From: Maratus speciosus | Taxonomy: Eukaryota > Arthropoda > Arachnida > Araneae > Salticidae | NCBI GenBank assembly: GCA_963932465.1 | Contig: CAWVRF010001069.1 | Span: 155,657 to 219,656, forward strand | Reading direction: 5' to 3' | Length of the DNA: 64,000 bases | Shown: positions 37,312 through 47,129 of the stretch, piece by piece | Layout: each line of letters begins with the position of its first letter | Position numbering within the stretch: position 1 is the stretch's first letter | Notes under the pieces: generated by a model | What the model was told of the DNA's origin: nothing | Database searches by the model: none | What the model saw: the letters and a program-made list of their open reading frames with translations, nothing else | Position numbers and translations under genes: made by a program

Positions 37312-38465
37312 GCCTCTAGTGATAGTAGTTACCACTATTTCCGAATACGAATTTCAGCAAATTTCTTAAATTCTTATATAAGTTCTACACTTCCTCGACT
37401 AATATATCTACGGAGAAATTGGATAACAGAGTTTCGTTCGGATAGAGCTTTGTTTAGAAAAGGGTGCGCTCACTGGTAGTGGAATGTGGAACTAAAAAAT
37501 TTCGCAGCGCGCGCGCAGCACTCCTACTATACGATGCCCTAGACAGCGGGGATACGTGTCAGATGTTCATACAGAACATATTGCCCCATAATTTATGAGT
37601 GGTACTTACTACTATTTCCAAATAGTAAGTTCAGCAAATTTCTTAAATTCTTATTTTAATACCCCACCCCCTCGACTAATATATCTACGGATAGGTTGTA
37701 TAATCCAGTTTCGTTCGGATAGAGTTTTGTTTAGAATAAAGTTCGCCTCTGGTGGTGGAATGTGTAACTAACAGATTTCGCAGCGCGTGCGTAGCACGCC
37801 TGCTATACGGTACCGCAAACCGCGGGGACAAGTATCGAATGTTCGTATAGAATATATTGCCCTTAATTTATGAGTGATAGTTACCATTATTTTTTAATAT
37901 TAATTTATGAAAATTTCTTAAATTCTTATTTTAGTCCCCAACCCGCCCGACTAATATATCTACAGATAGGAGGTATAACGGAATTTCGTTCTAGACCGGG
38001 AGGCAGCAGCACAGACAATCACCTCATCGAGTTCACGGCTGAAATTCCAGAATTAGTTAAAACTCGATTCGCATATTAAAACGTAATCGATCTGCCAAGT
38101 CATATCTTGGTGGAAAACACCCGAAAACCCTATTTTAGCGGTTGACTCGTAGGTTTACCATTTTGTTTTCCTGCTCCCAGCCCTCCATGTTTTCATACCA
38201 TACGGTACAGGAAATCACAATGCTAAACCTATGAGTCAACCGCTAAAATCGGGTTTTCAGGTGTGCTCCATCAAGATATGACTAGGCAGACCGATTGCGC
38301 TTTAATATGCGAATCGAGTTTAAACTAATTCTAGAATTTCAGCCATGAACTCGATGAGTTGATTGTCTGTGCTGCCGCTTTCTGGTCTATTCGGAAGGTG
38401 GATTGTTTTTAATAGAGTGCGTCCCCTGGCGGTGGATAGTCGAATTAACAAATTTTGCAGAGCAT
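37312..38465. repeat. Three direct units of about 277 bp, third one interrupted
   Basis: Units at about 37,312-37,588 and 37,589-37,864, and a third split as 37,865-37,991 plus 38,393-38,465. Shared tracts include TTTCTTAAATTCTTAT, CGACTAATATATCTAC, TTTCGTTCGGATAGAG, TTTCGCAGCGCG and CATATTGCCC. The third unit is cut at TTTCGTTC by the palindrome 37,992-38,389 and then resumes TTCGG. Confidence 0.8.
37992..38389. mobile_element. 398-bp foldback element, about 170-bp arms
   Basis: The ends are TAGACCGG(G)AGGCAGCAGCA and its inverse ending TTTCTGGTCTA. The arms are near-complete reverse complements over about 170 bp (for example GTTGACTCGTAGGTTTA opposite TAAACCTATGAGTCAAC), with a short spacer near 38,165-38,215. 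The trinucleotide TTC lies directly outside both ends, and removing the element rejoins the host repeat with one TTC, so a 3-bp target duplication is well supported. Such a duplication occurs with PIF/Harbinger and CACTA transposases. Confidence 0.85.
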
Positions 38466-38786
38466 ATATTTTAAAATTAAAATCATTAGGTCTACGATCC
38501 GTGTAAGGATTTAATAATTATAAATTAACAATTTGTATTTATTAATTAAAGAATACAGTGTTTTGAAAGGGATATTAAACGACCCCTCTGTGCGATCTGT
38601 GATCACACTTACCCACTTGTTTGTAAAATACATGATTGCGAAAAAGAAATAGAGAACTAGAATTTTTCAGCCACGGAAGGGGGGAGGGGTGAATGAGAAG
38701 CAGATCCTCCTCCACGCAAGAAAACAGTTCTTAATTAATTTTCGTTTGATAATTAATATTTTAAATCCCTTGTGAAGAACATATTT
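38466..38786. other. Non-coding AT-rich DNA
   Basis: Nothing recognisable. Confidence 0.5.
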
Positions 38787-39390
38787 TAACACTTTCCGAT
38801 ATAGTTGAAAGTATTTATGATTTCGGTTTGTCTGTCCGTGCTCTAACTCGTGTAAATATATTCCGATTGCCATGAAATTAATAGATGTTATTGGGTATCT
38901 CTATGGCATGTTCGGTATTGAAAATGAAGTGTGTAGCATTTGGAGTTCATTTATAGGGACACTCAAAAAATTCAGTTACATTACGGTCTATGGAAAAAAA
39001 TCGTCTGCAGTGTATTTTAATAATATTACAAAATTTTAAACATACTGGCATTTATATATATATCACTGAGGTGTACTGCACTTTACTTACTGTAGGATAG
39101 GGTGTGCATAGAATTTATCGTTCCCTTACAGGGACACACAAAAGAATTTGGCTACAGAATAAATTGAAGAATAACTGATCTATAGAACCCTATGAACAAT
39201 AATTTCTGGAAGTGCTTTTTCAGTCGTGGTAAGCGTTTTTAAATTGAACTCTTTTTAAAAATATTACTTGGCGTGTATAAATTTTATAAATCCTATACAG
39301 AGTTGCAGAAAAGTTCCGTTTATTCATGGAAATTGTTGAATGGAAATTTTCAACTGTGCTATTCGTTTAACTTAACTAACTTATAGCATA
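38787..39390. repeat. Dispersed repeat, copy A
   Basis: Begins near TAACACTTTCCGATATAGTTG and contains several TACAGGGACACTCAAAA-like tracts about 170 bp apart. It matches 39,983-40,072 joined to 41,153-41,870 in the same orientation. Shorter relatives occur at 43,850-44,110 (reverse) and 49,830-50,130. Confidence 0.7.
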
Positions 39391-39982
39391 CTATATAGCA
39401 TACAAATCTATAGATCATATACAGGGTTGCACACACAAAAAAACAGATATTTTCCCGACCATTGATGATAATAACAGAAATAGGGTTTTCAAATGGGATT
39501 GCGTTTTCCAAATTGTTTATTTAGATATCTTTAACTTTAATAAACTGCAGTTTTCTTTTTTTTTTTACGGTATTTTGAATGGAAACTGTTTCCCAATCTA
39601 TGCTGGACGCATGATTTTTCGTTCGTGTTTTCAAAATCATCAGAAAGAAAGAAAATTTAGTTAATTACATTTGAAAATCCAGGTAGGGGTATCAGACACC
39701 CTCTACCTTACCAGTTATCTAGTTAGATTATGTCTTTCGAAATCATTTACCTAACAGAAATTGGAAAGGAATGTTCATTCTCTTTTTCACACGAACTCTT
39801 TTCATTTTTGCAACCTCATTTCTATAAAATAAAACGAACCCACCTGCCGCTTCTTTCTCTGCTAATCTGTGCACCGTATTTGCTTCGCACTTAGTGCAAA
39901 CAAGATGGTGATGATTTTTAAATGCAGTCGAAATCGATTATAACGAAATTGAAAGTGACCAATGCCTTTGTTCATTGTTAAC
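39391..39982. other. Non-coding spacer between repeat copies
   Basis: No gene or element end supported. Confidence 0.4.
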
Positions 39983-40072
39983 ACTTTCCGATATAGTTGA
40001 AAAGTGTTTATGAATTTGGTTTGTGTCTTCCATCTGTCTGTTAGTGCGTTAACTCGTATAAATACATTAGAG

Positions 40073-41152
40073 AGCTGCAAGGGCCGGGTTTGGGCCGATT
40101 TTCAGTGCACCCGGGCCATACTTTTTCTAAAGGCTCGGGCCGGGCCTAACTTATTTTTTCTTTTCTGTACAGAGCCGGGACTAGTTTCATTCCTAGTCTT
40201 CATGGCCCAAAATTTTCAGTCCTAGTTTTGAACCAGCTCCTATGAAAATCATTGTCTCGGCGTGACCTCCATTCAAAGGTCAGTAAAATCAGGCCTGGTC
40301 CAAAAAATATTGCAAAAAATGCATGCATTTTTAAATCGCCATTATTCTATACTTAAACATTCAAATTTATTCTTTTTAAAGAATAGTAGATTTCTAGGCT
40401 TATTAAAATATAGCTAAATTAAAATATAGTAAAACGTATGAAAAAGAACCTGCCTATGACGAAATTCTGTTTTAAACTGAAAAAGTGTTGATCCATGCAA
40501 AATGAATATATTAATATGTAAGAAAAGAATATATAATACATTTACACTTGCTAAGAAGGGAACTTGTCTATAACGCATTTTTCCCCCTTTTCTATGCAGT
40601 TCCATCTTAGAAGATTTTACTGTGTAGCATTTTTCAGATTTTTAACACTTCAATACACGGAATATGGATTAACAATATTAATGATAACTGAAATATTTAC
40701 ATACAAGAAATAGGGATTCATTAAAAAAATAAATATTGCAGCCTGCGGCACTTCTATAAAAATGAAAATTATAAATACGAAAAAAAAGTTAAGATAAATA
40801 TTTTTGGTCAGAACTCCTCGTACGAGACAAATTTTTAACCAATTATAACGTAAAAATCAATGTTTTGCAGAAATTCACTCGGGCCGGGTTTGGGCCGAGA
40901 TTTTAACTTTTTTCCGGACCACCACGGGCTCGGGCCGAACTTTTAAATTTTTATCGGGCCGAGCCATTTTTTTTCTACGAGCCGGGCCGGGCTCGGGCCG
41001 AAATTTAAATTTTTGTATCGGGCTGGGCCGGGCCGAATTTTTTTCTACGGGCCGGGCCGGGCTCGGGCCGAAATTTTTAATTTTGTATCGGGCCGGGCCG
41101 AATTTTTTCCCATGAACCGGGCCTGGGAATTTCGGCCCGTGCAGACCTCTAG
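40073..41152. mobile_element. hAT-like element with GGCCCGGG-rich ends
   Basis: The left end AGAGAGCTGCAAGGGCCGGG and the right end CGGCCCGTGCAGACCTCT are imperfect inverted repeats. AT-rich direct repeats (TAAATACATT and TAAATATATT) flank it, fitting a duplication of 8-10 bp. Many CGGGCCGGGC motifs cluster near both ends (40,080-40,150 and 40,880-41,140), as in several hAT families where the transposase binds subterminal repeats. A 130-codon minus-strand frame here is an effect of these motifs. The interior is AT-rich and non-coding. Confidence 0.75.
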
Positions 41153-41217
41153 TAAATATATTCGGATTGGCATGTAATTGATATTTGTTATTTAAGTTTA
41201 CTATGGCACGCTTGCTA

Positions 41218-41426
41218 TTAACCCCTTGAGGGGCAAGCAAAAATGCCTCTAAATATTGAATTCTCACCGAAATAATCGAAAAATTTTATTTTTAAATAAG
41301 GAAAAGCATTTTTTCAGTGATTTTCCACCAAGGTTAAAAATATAAAATTTAGTAAAAATTTTCTGGTGAGAATCTTGTTTAATTTAGGTGGGATATATTT
41401 TATCCCACCGCCCCTCAAGGGGTTAA
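41218..41426. mobile_element. piggyBac-like MITE with TTAA duplication
   Basis: TTAA is followed by CCCCTTGAGGGGC; the right end is the exact inverse GCCCCTCAAGGGG followed by TTAA. Inner inverted tracts ATTCTCACC/GGTGAGAAT extend the symmetry. The 201-bp body is non-coding. The empty site can be inferred from copy A of the host repeat. Confidence 0.85.
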
Positions 41427-41901
41427 AGATGGAGTGGGTAGCATTTATAGTTTATTTATAGGGACACTCAATGTTACATTATGGGAAACAATACTTTGCA
41501 ATGTATTTTAATAATGTAACACTATTTAAAACACGTTGAAATTGATATGTATCACTGAGATGCACAGCAAGATGCTTACTGTTGAATAAGGTGTGCGTGG
41601 CATTTATCATTCATATACAGGGACGCACAAAAGTGACCGGTTACAGTACTGTCTACGATCTACGAGGGATAGTTGCTGGAAGTGCGCTTTCAGTTGCAGT
41701 ATACGTTTTTAAAGATGACTTTTTTTCCTTTTTTTTTCCCTTTTGCATATTACTTGGTGTGTAGAATTTATATATATCCTATACAGGGCTGTACAAAAGG
41801 ATACGAATGCCTTACCTCTTATTGATGGAAATTGCTGAAAGGGGATTTTAAAGTGTGTTAAGCGTTTCTCAGTAACTAAAATTTTAGCATAATATGTAAT
41901 A

Positions 41902-42480
41902 CAGTATAAGCTCGAAAATCCGGCATCGTCGGGAACGAGACTAAGCCGGATTTTTGAAAATTCCGTATTTCTGAAAGAGTATCAAAAGTGCTACCGATTT
42001 TTTTAATGGTGCCTTCATTCATAATTTAATTCATAGCCGAGTAATATTTATGTGAGAAAAAGAGAAAATTAAATATTAAAAAAAAAACTTACTTTAATTG
42101 ACATTTTCTATGTTACAAAAAAAAAGAAAACTAATAAACAGTGAAGTTATTTCTATTTCTTCCCGTGTAATTTCCGAAACATCGATGTCAATTTGCTTCG
42201 AATTTTTCGGATATTCTTTAAAAAAAATTTCTTGGATTTTATACAAATGAAGGATATCGATTTCGAAAATAAATTTTTCTTTCTCTAAAGCAGATATTAA
42301 TTTTCCAGTTAAATTTATGTATTTTTCCTGTGACACCTTTTTTTTTTCTGCCGGCTCCTCGTCTTCGTTCCTCTGACCTGCTACCAGCATAATCGGCGAC
42401 ACTATTTAGCACAGCGTCAGCGATCTCTCTGTACGCTAATCCATAGCTTTAGATCTCAAAGTTTTTAATTCGTAAGGAAT
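41902..42480 (-). pseudogene. Pogo/Tigger-type element end with possible transposase remnant
   Basis: TA then CAGTATAAGCTCGAAAATCC starts an element of the family seen at 29,648. On the minus strand a 102-codon frame (42,402-42,094) has an acidic DEEP-type stretch followed by a predicted amphipathic helix, a pattern seen near the C-termini of pogo/Tigger transposases. Just upstream, a different minus-strand frame reads AYREIADAVL, so a frameshift is likely. The same sequence, more decayed, is at 29,880-30,170. No catalytic residues are visible and the family call is tentative. Confidence 0.4.
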
Positions 42481-42639
42481 TGAACGGCTACATGCAAAAA
42501 GGGTTTGAGAAAACTGAAAAAAAAAAATGTATATATATATGTCGTTGTTTTAAGCCCTTTCTGCATAGAATATTAAAAATTCAGTTGTACTTAGACAGTG
42601 CATGACAGTGAAACTAAAGCCCTTTTTTGCATAGACACC

Positions 42640-42990
42640 CCAGGATGGCGAACTACCTGTGGCATCTACCCCGAGGATGGCGAACCTTTTTCAGCGTGCG
42701 TGCCAAAAATTTCAAAATTATTATGTACCAACATTCTAACGTGCCAGAAACGTTGGACAAGAAACATTTTGCTTTGTAAAATCCAACTAATTTTTATAAA
42801 ATTTTTACTTAAATATTTTTACACTTATACTAAATTCGATTCCTGACTTATTTATTGTGCTGCATTTACTCAATAATATAGCGATGTCGCATCTAATTTC
42901 CTTTTATTAATCTATAAATGAGTTTTTATTTTATTGTATTGAGATCATTTTTAGTTCGTAAGATAGAAGAAGGTTCAGTAGACATAATTA
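42640..42990. mobile_element. Fragment of the 25.6-kb hAT family, reverse orientation
   Basis: GGATGGCGAACCTTTTTC followed by GCGTGCCAAAAATTTC, ACATTCTAACGTGCC and AACTCATTTATAG-like tracts match the right end of 25,567-27,778 in reverse. The other end is missing. An upstream partial repeat GGATGGCGAACTACCTGTGG suggests two abutting ends. Confidence 0.65.
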
Positions 42991-44360
42991 TTTACACTAA
43001 AAGGGAAGACATTATAATCGGAAATACTTCATGAATAACAAAAAATGGACACGGAACGCTAAAAATCTCTAAAAATCACATTGAATTTCGCATTAAAAAT
43101 TGGTAAAATTCAAAAAGCGTATGAGGACAAAATGTCTATATGAGGCTAAAAGTTAGAAACCGAAATACTTTTAACAATGTTAAAAAATTGCCGCGGAACT
43201 CGAAAAATCGCTAAAAATGAATTTAAAATCACTTACAATTAAAAAATCGCGGAAGACAAAATTTACTATAGTAGGATAAAAATTTGATACCAAATCCTTT
43301 TCCGAATAACAAAAAATCACCGTGGGACTCGAAAAAACACTAAAAATTGCATTGAAAAATGCAGTAAGAGACGCTAAATATTCAAAAATAGCAACGGACA
43401 AAATTTACTAAAATGGGGTATAATATTGTAATCAGAATTCTTTCATTAATAACAAAAAATCGACTCAAAACACTGTAATCGGAAATCTTTCAAGAATAAC
43501 AAAAAATCCATAACGTAAAAAAAATCTGGAAAAAACGCTAAAAATCGCATTAAAATTCGCTGATGGCAAAATTTACTATATTAGGCTAAAAACAAAATTT
43601 CATTTCCGGATGTGAAAAAAACGCCGTGGTACTCGAAAAAACGCCGTGGTACTCGAAAAAACGCTGAAAATTAAAAATTAGCAGGGGGGGGGGGGGAATT
43701 TACATTAATGGAGTAAAATAGAGTAACCTGAATTCTTTCAAAAATAACAAACAAGTTGGAAATTGCACGTCAAACGCGGCAAATAAGGTGCGTTCGTACT
43801 ACAACTGGTTTTATAAATATTTTTTGCGCTGCATATTGTACTGAATGTATATTTTAGTGCACTTCATAAGTGCATATCAATTTCATTCTGTTCGAAAGCC
43901 TATAACATCATTAAAATGCACTTGAAATAATTTTTTCCCATTGGCCGTATAATGTAACGGAAAACTGTTGACTGTCCCTGTAATTAAACTATGATCCGAT
44001 TTTCATAAAATTTGAAATGACGCGACAAAATTATGCAGCAATTATATATTTAAAATTTCAGACCATTCGGTTGGGTAGTTTTTGCGCTGTTATATGCGGA
44101 CGGATGGACAGACAGACAGACGGACTGAACGACGACTATTAGGTGCTACGTACTTATATAATTACGATCGCACCTAAAAATCGACACAAAGCACAAAGAA
44201 TCTCTAAAAATCGCTAAGTATCATATTAAAAATTGCTAAAATTAAAAATTCGTAGAGCACAAAATCTACTACATTAGGCTAAAATGTTGAAACAGAATTC
44301 CTTTTACCAATGTCAAAACTTTGCCGCGGTATTCATACAATCGCTAAAATCTCTAATTAT
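42991..44360. repeat. Diverged tandem repeat, units of about 130-150 bp
   Basis: Recurring tracts are ACAAAATTTACTATATTAGGCTAAAA, ATAACAAAAAATC, CCG(C/T)GG(A/T)ACTCGAAAAA and CGCTAAAAATCGCATT. About six to eight units are visible, with a G-run near 43,685. It is interrupted by the element 43,790-44,176. Confidence 0.7.
43790..44176. mobile_element. MITE with AGGTGCG ends, copy A
   Basis: Left AGGTGCGTTCGTACTACAAC and right GTACTTATATAATTACGATCGCACCT are short inverted ends. The interior includes a CGGACAGACAG-type tract and dispersed-repeat sequence. Copy B at 49,669-50,212 is the same family in the opposite orientation, and similar sequence continues past one end (TTTGACG(A/T)GCAATTTCC), so both copies may sit in the same older repeat. 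Confidence 0.6.
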
Positions 44361-44369
44361 TCTGCTTTT

Positions 44370-44800
44370 TGTATATATATATTTTCCTGAGTTCTTCGAA
44401 AGATTGAAATATAAACTCAACAATATTTTCCTCGTTGCAAAACCTTCCGTAAAATTAAAAAATATAGTACGTAAGAAAATAGATCCAATTGTATCAAACC
44501 AATAATCGGAGAATATATGAAATACCTTTCACCAAAAAAGATGGAACGATGCAATTTTATATAGACATGACAAGCAGAAAACCTAAACTAGAATCAAAGA
44601 ACATATAGCAGACATCAAATACAATAAGAGAACTACAGCTTTAGCCAGATTATGCAGCAAAGAAAAGAACCTTTACAGATTGATTTTGAAAATAGTAGAA
44701 TAATTTATCCATCAAGATTTTATTTAGCATCCATACTATCCGGGAATCAATAGAGATATTTTTACGCAGTGAGAATATCTGCAATGATTCAGCCCTCTTG
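44370..44800 (+). pseudogene. Decayed C-terminal part of a Penelope-like element (GIY-YIG endonuclease)
   Basis: Penelope-like retroelements encode a reverse transcriptase followed by a GIY-YIG endonuclease. Here a frame ending at 44,505 has the lysine-rich linker style (KPSVKLKN..). It is followed in another frame from about 44,510 by IYEIPF and YIDMTSRK, corresponding to the GIY and YIG segments. After another frameshift comes TRIKEHIADIKYN and TALARLCSKE, and then IDFENSRIIYPS from about 44,681. At least two frameshifts break it, and the usual Gly of YIG reads as Asp. No reverse transcriptase part is visible upstream, so this is a 5'-truncated remnant. Confidence 0.75.
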
Positions 44801-45035
44801 AGTTACCTAAAATTTAGAAAGAGATACTATGCAGGTTTAGTAACAATAGTAGAAATTAATTCACGCTCACAAATATCCATTTTAGGTAGTTTTCGTATGA
44901 AATACTACTTATTACATTCCTATTACATACCTATTACATGTTGGAATTTCGGAAAAATTTTTGCAGATTTACACCTATTATGACCGCTAGAACCCAAAAC
45001 CACACCCAGTAAAAAACTTTATATATATATATATA

Positions 45036-45364
45036 TGTAAGAAAATTATAAAGATTGGACCTATTGATTAGTTTTTGTAATGAATCGTCCCTCAATTTGG
45101 ATACGGGCCCAATGACTGATAATCACGGGTTTGGCGGGGTAGCCAACTAATCCATTTTATCGTTAAATTAATAGAAACACATGGCCTTTTTTAACTGGTA
45201 ACCCTAGGAGATGAGCAATTTCAGAGATATACCTCTACGCCACTTGGTATCTAAAGTCTAACCTGTAAACAGCTATGGAAATTGATTGCCACTTTTTTGA
45301 TTATTTAAATAAAACTTAATAAAGTTACTTTCAGTGAATACTGTCATTTCGTTAAAATGTGACA
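45036..45364 (+). repeat. 5' LTR, 329 bp
   Basis: It starts TGTAAGAAAA and ends AATGTGACA, so it has the normal TG...CA ends. Two AATAAA signals lie near its end (45,308-45,313 and 45,318-45,323). By eye it differs from the 3' LTR only at the second base (G here, C at 57,818). Confidence 0.95.
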
Positions 45365-46463
45365 GTATTATGAGTCGTCTGGATTATACTACCTGCTCAG
45401 CGGGAAAACATGAGAAGCAGGCCCGGACTGGCCAGGTCGGCTGGTCGGCGATTGCCGAGGGCCCCCGGCAGAAGGGGGCCCCGAAGGGGTCTCCAAAAAT
45501 GGATATACTACTTAAAAATTATTTACACCAGAGTAATTTGACTGTTTCCCAGTAATCCTACGCATTTATAATCAATTTTAAGCAGTTGTCAGTTTGTTTT
45601 TATTTATGGTAGCCTATACAGTTTTGCCGGTGGTGGCGTCGTGTCGTTGGCCAAACGGAGGAGGGCTGCTGGCATACTCATCGCACTCTGTGCAGTGCTC
45701 ATAGGCTATTCAGAGCACATCGCAACGCTGGCTGATAGAAACAGCAAAGCCTCCATCGGAGATTTACTCCACATTCTCAAACAGTAACCAGAAGTGGTAA
45801 GACATCTGAAAAAAAAAAAAAAAAAAATCGACAAAAGCATTTTGTAATTCCTTCAATTCCTACATACACTGCAACTTTTGAAGGAATCTGGTTTTTAAAA
45901 AATGTTTTTATTCTGCAAATTTAAAAGTAATTTGCCTATTTTAAGTTGTACAAACTATAACTGAGACTGTTCGAATTTATCTACAACCTCTTAAATGTTT
46001 CTCATATACCGCGTTGTTGTTATTCAAGTGCTTACGAAACGAGATGTAGTTCACTCTAATATTCCTAACTTAATATGTCACCTTTGTTTATTAAGGGGAG
46101 ACATAAATGAATTAAAAAAAAGGATTTTTGTTTTATTGGCTTAAAAAGTTTTTTTAACCTTCTTGAATCCATTGGTATGCCCTTTTCTTTTCTGACCATT
46201 AGAAATAATCGTAAAATTTCAAGGGAATACACCGACTCGGACGCCACGCCCATTCACATTAATTTTACGCTAACATCTTAAACTTATTTCTATTTTTAAA
46301 CTCTACTCGCACCACTATATTTTTAAAATAAATTTTGTAGTATGCTCATGTTGTTAAAGTACAAGTAAAAGTCTTTGTTATAAAAAAAGTGGTGCTAACC
46401 CAATAAAATTCGTGTAAGAGATGCTGGTTCGGAAATCACGTGGGAAGTTACATAGAGCCAATA

Positions 46464-46621
46464 CACTGTTAAAAATCTGCAACTTTTGCTGCATCGTCCA
46501 CCGTTTTTATAGAATATCTCTATTCTGTTCAATGAGAATGTTCCATAATATCGTTAAGTAATCGTTTTCTATAAAAGCGGTGAAGTGTCGATGCAGCAAA
46601 AGCTACGAATGTTTAGCATTG
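46464..46621. mobile_element. 158-bp inverted-repeat MITE
   Basis: The left CACTGTTAAAAATCTG then CTTTTGCTGCATCG is matched in inverse by CGATGCAGCAAAAGCTACG then TTTAGCATTG. TA lies outside each end. The arms total about 60 bp; it is non-coding. Confidence 0.7.
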
Positions 46622-47129
46622 TAACGGTTAAAACATTACCTCATTTATTATATGTAACTAAATTTTATCCAAGTGTTTATATATACTACTTTAATTCATG
46701 TGTTTATTAAAATTGTGCAAGAATTTCACACAAGTTAGAAGAGTCTGCGTTTTTTGTCCCTCCTGAAAAATTGTACTTTTCAGGTAAAATCCCATTATCT
46801 CATAAAGTACTCAAGCGATTTTGGTAAGTTTTGGTAGAGCATAAATATAAGATCATATATGTATGGCAGACAGTTTTAAAAAACTTTAATTAGTTTCAGA
46901 AAAAAAAAAATTCTGAAAAACTGGCATTGCTCTAAAAAAAAAAAAAAAAATGTCACAGAAAAAAACTGTCAGCCATAAATCTTGAGCATAATCCAGTGAA
47001 TATGGCTTCCAAATTTCACCAAAATCGGTCGGGTAGTTTCCGAGAAAACGGGTCTTAAATCTGGCACATTTTCAATAGGATTGCACCCAGTCTTGCTTTC
47101 CCTTTAACTAATATTTAACTTGTGTCAGA

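Larger units (their letters stand above)
39983..41870. repeat. Dispersed repeat, copy B, interrupted twice
   Basis: It starts TAACACTTTCCGATATAGTTG as copy A does. It is broken at TAAATACATT by the element 40,073-41,152, resumes with TAAATATATT, and is broken again by the TTAA element 41,218-41,426. Comparison with copy A shows both insertion points exactly. Confidence 0.75.

Noticed and set aside
40875..41267. 130-codon minus-strand frame rich in Pro, Arg and Gly
   Set aside because: It reads the CGGGCCGGGC motifs of a transposon end and runs across the junction into the neighbouring repeat.
45365..45400. tRNA primer binding site after the 5' LTR
   Set aside because: No TGG-starting match directly after the LTR; the nearest TGG is 15 bases away and I could not match it to a tRNA 3' end.
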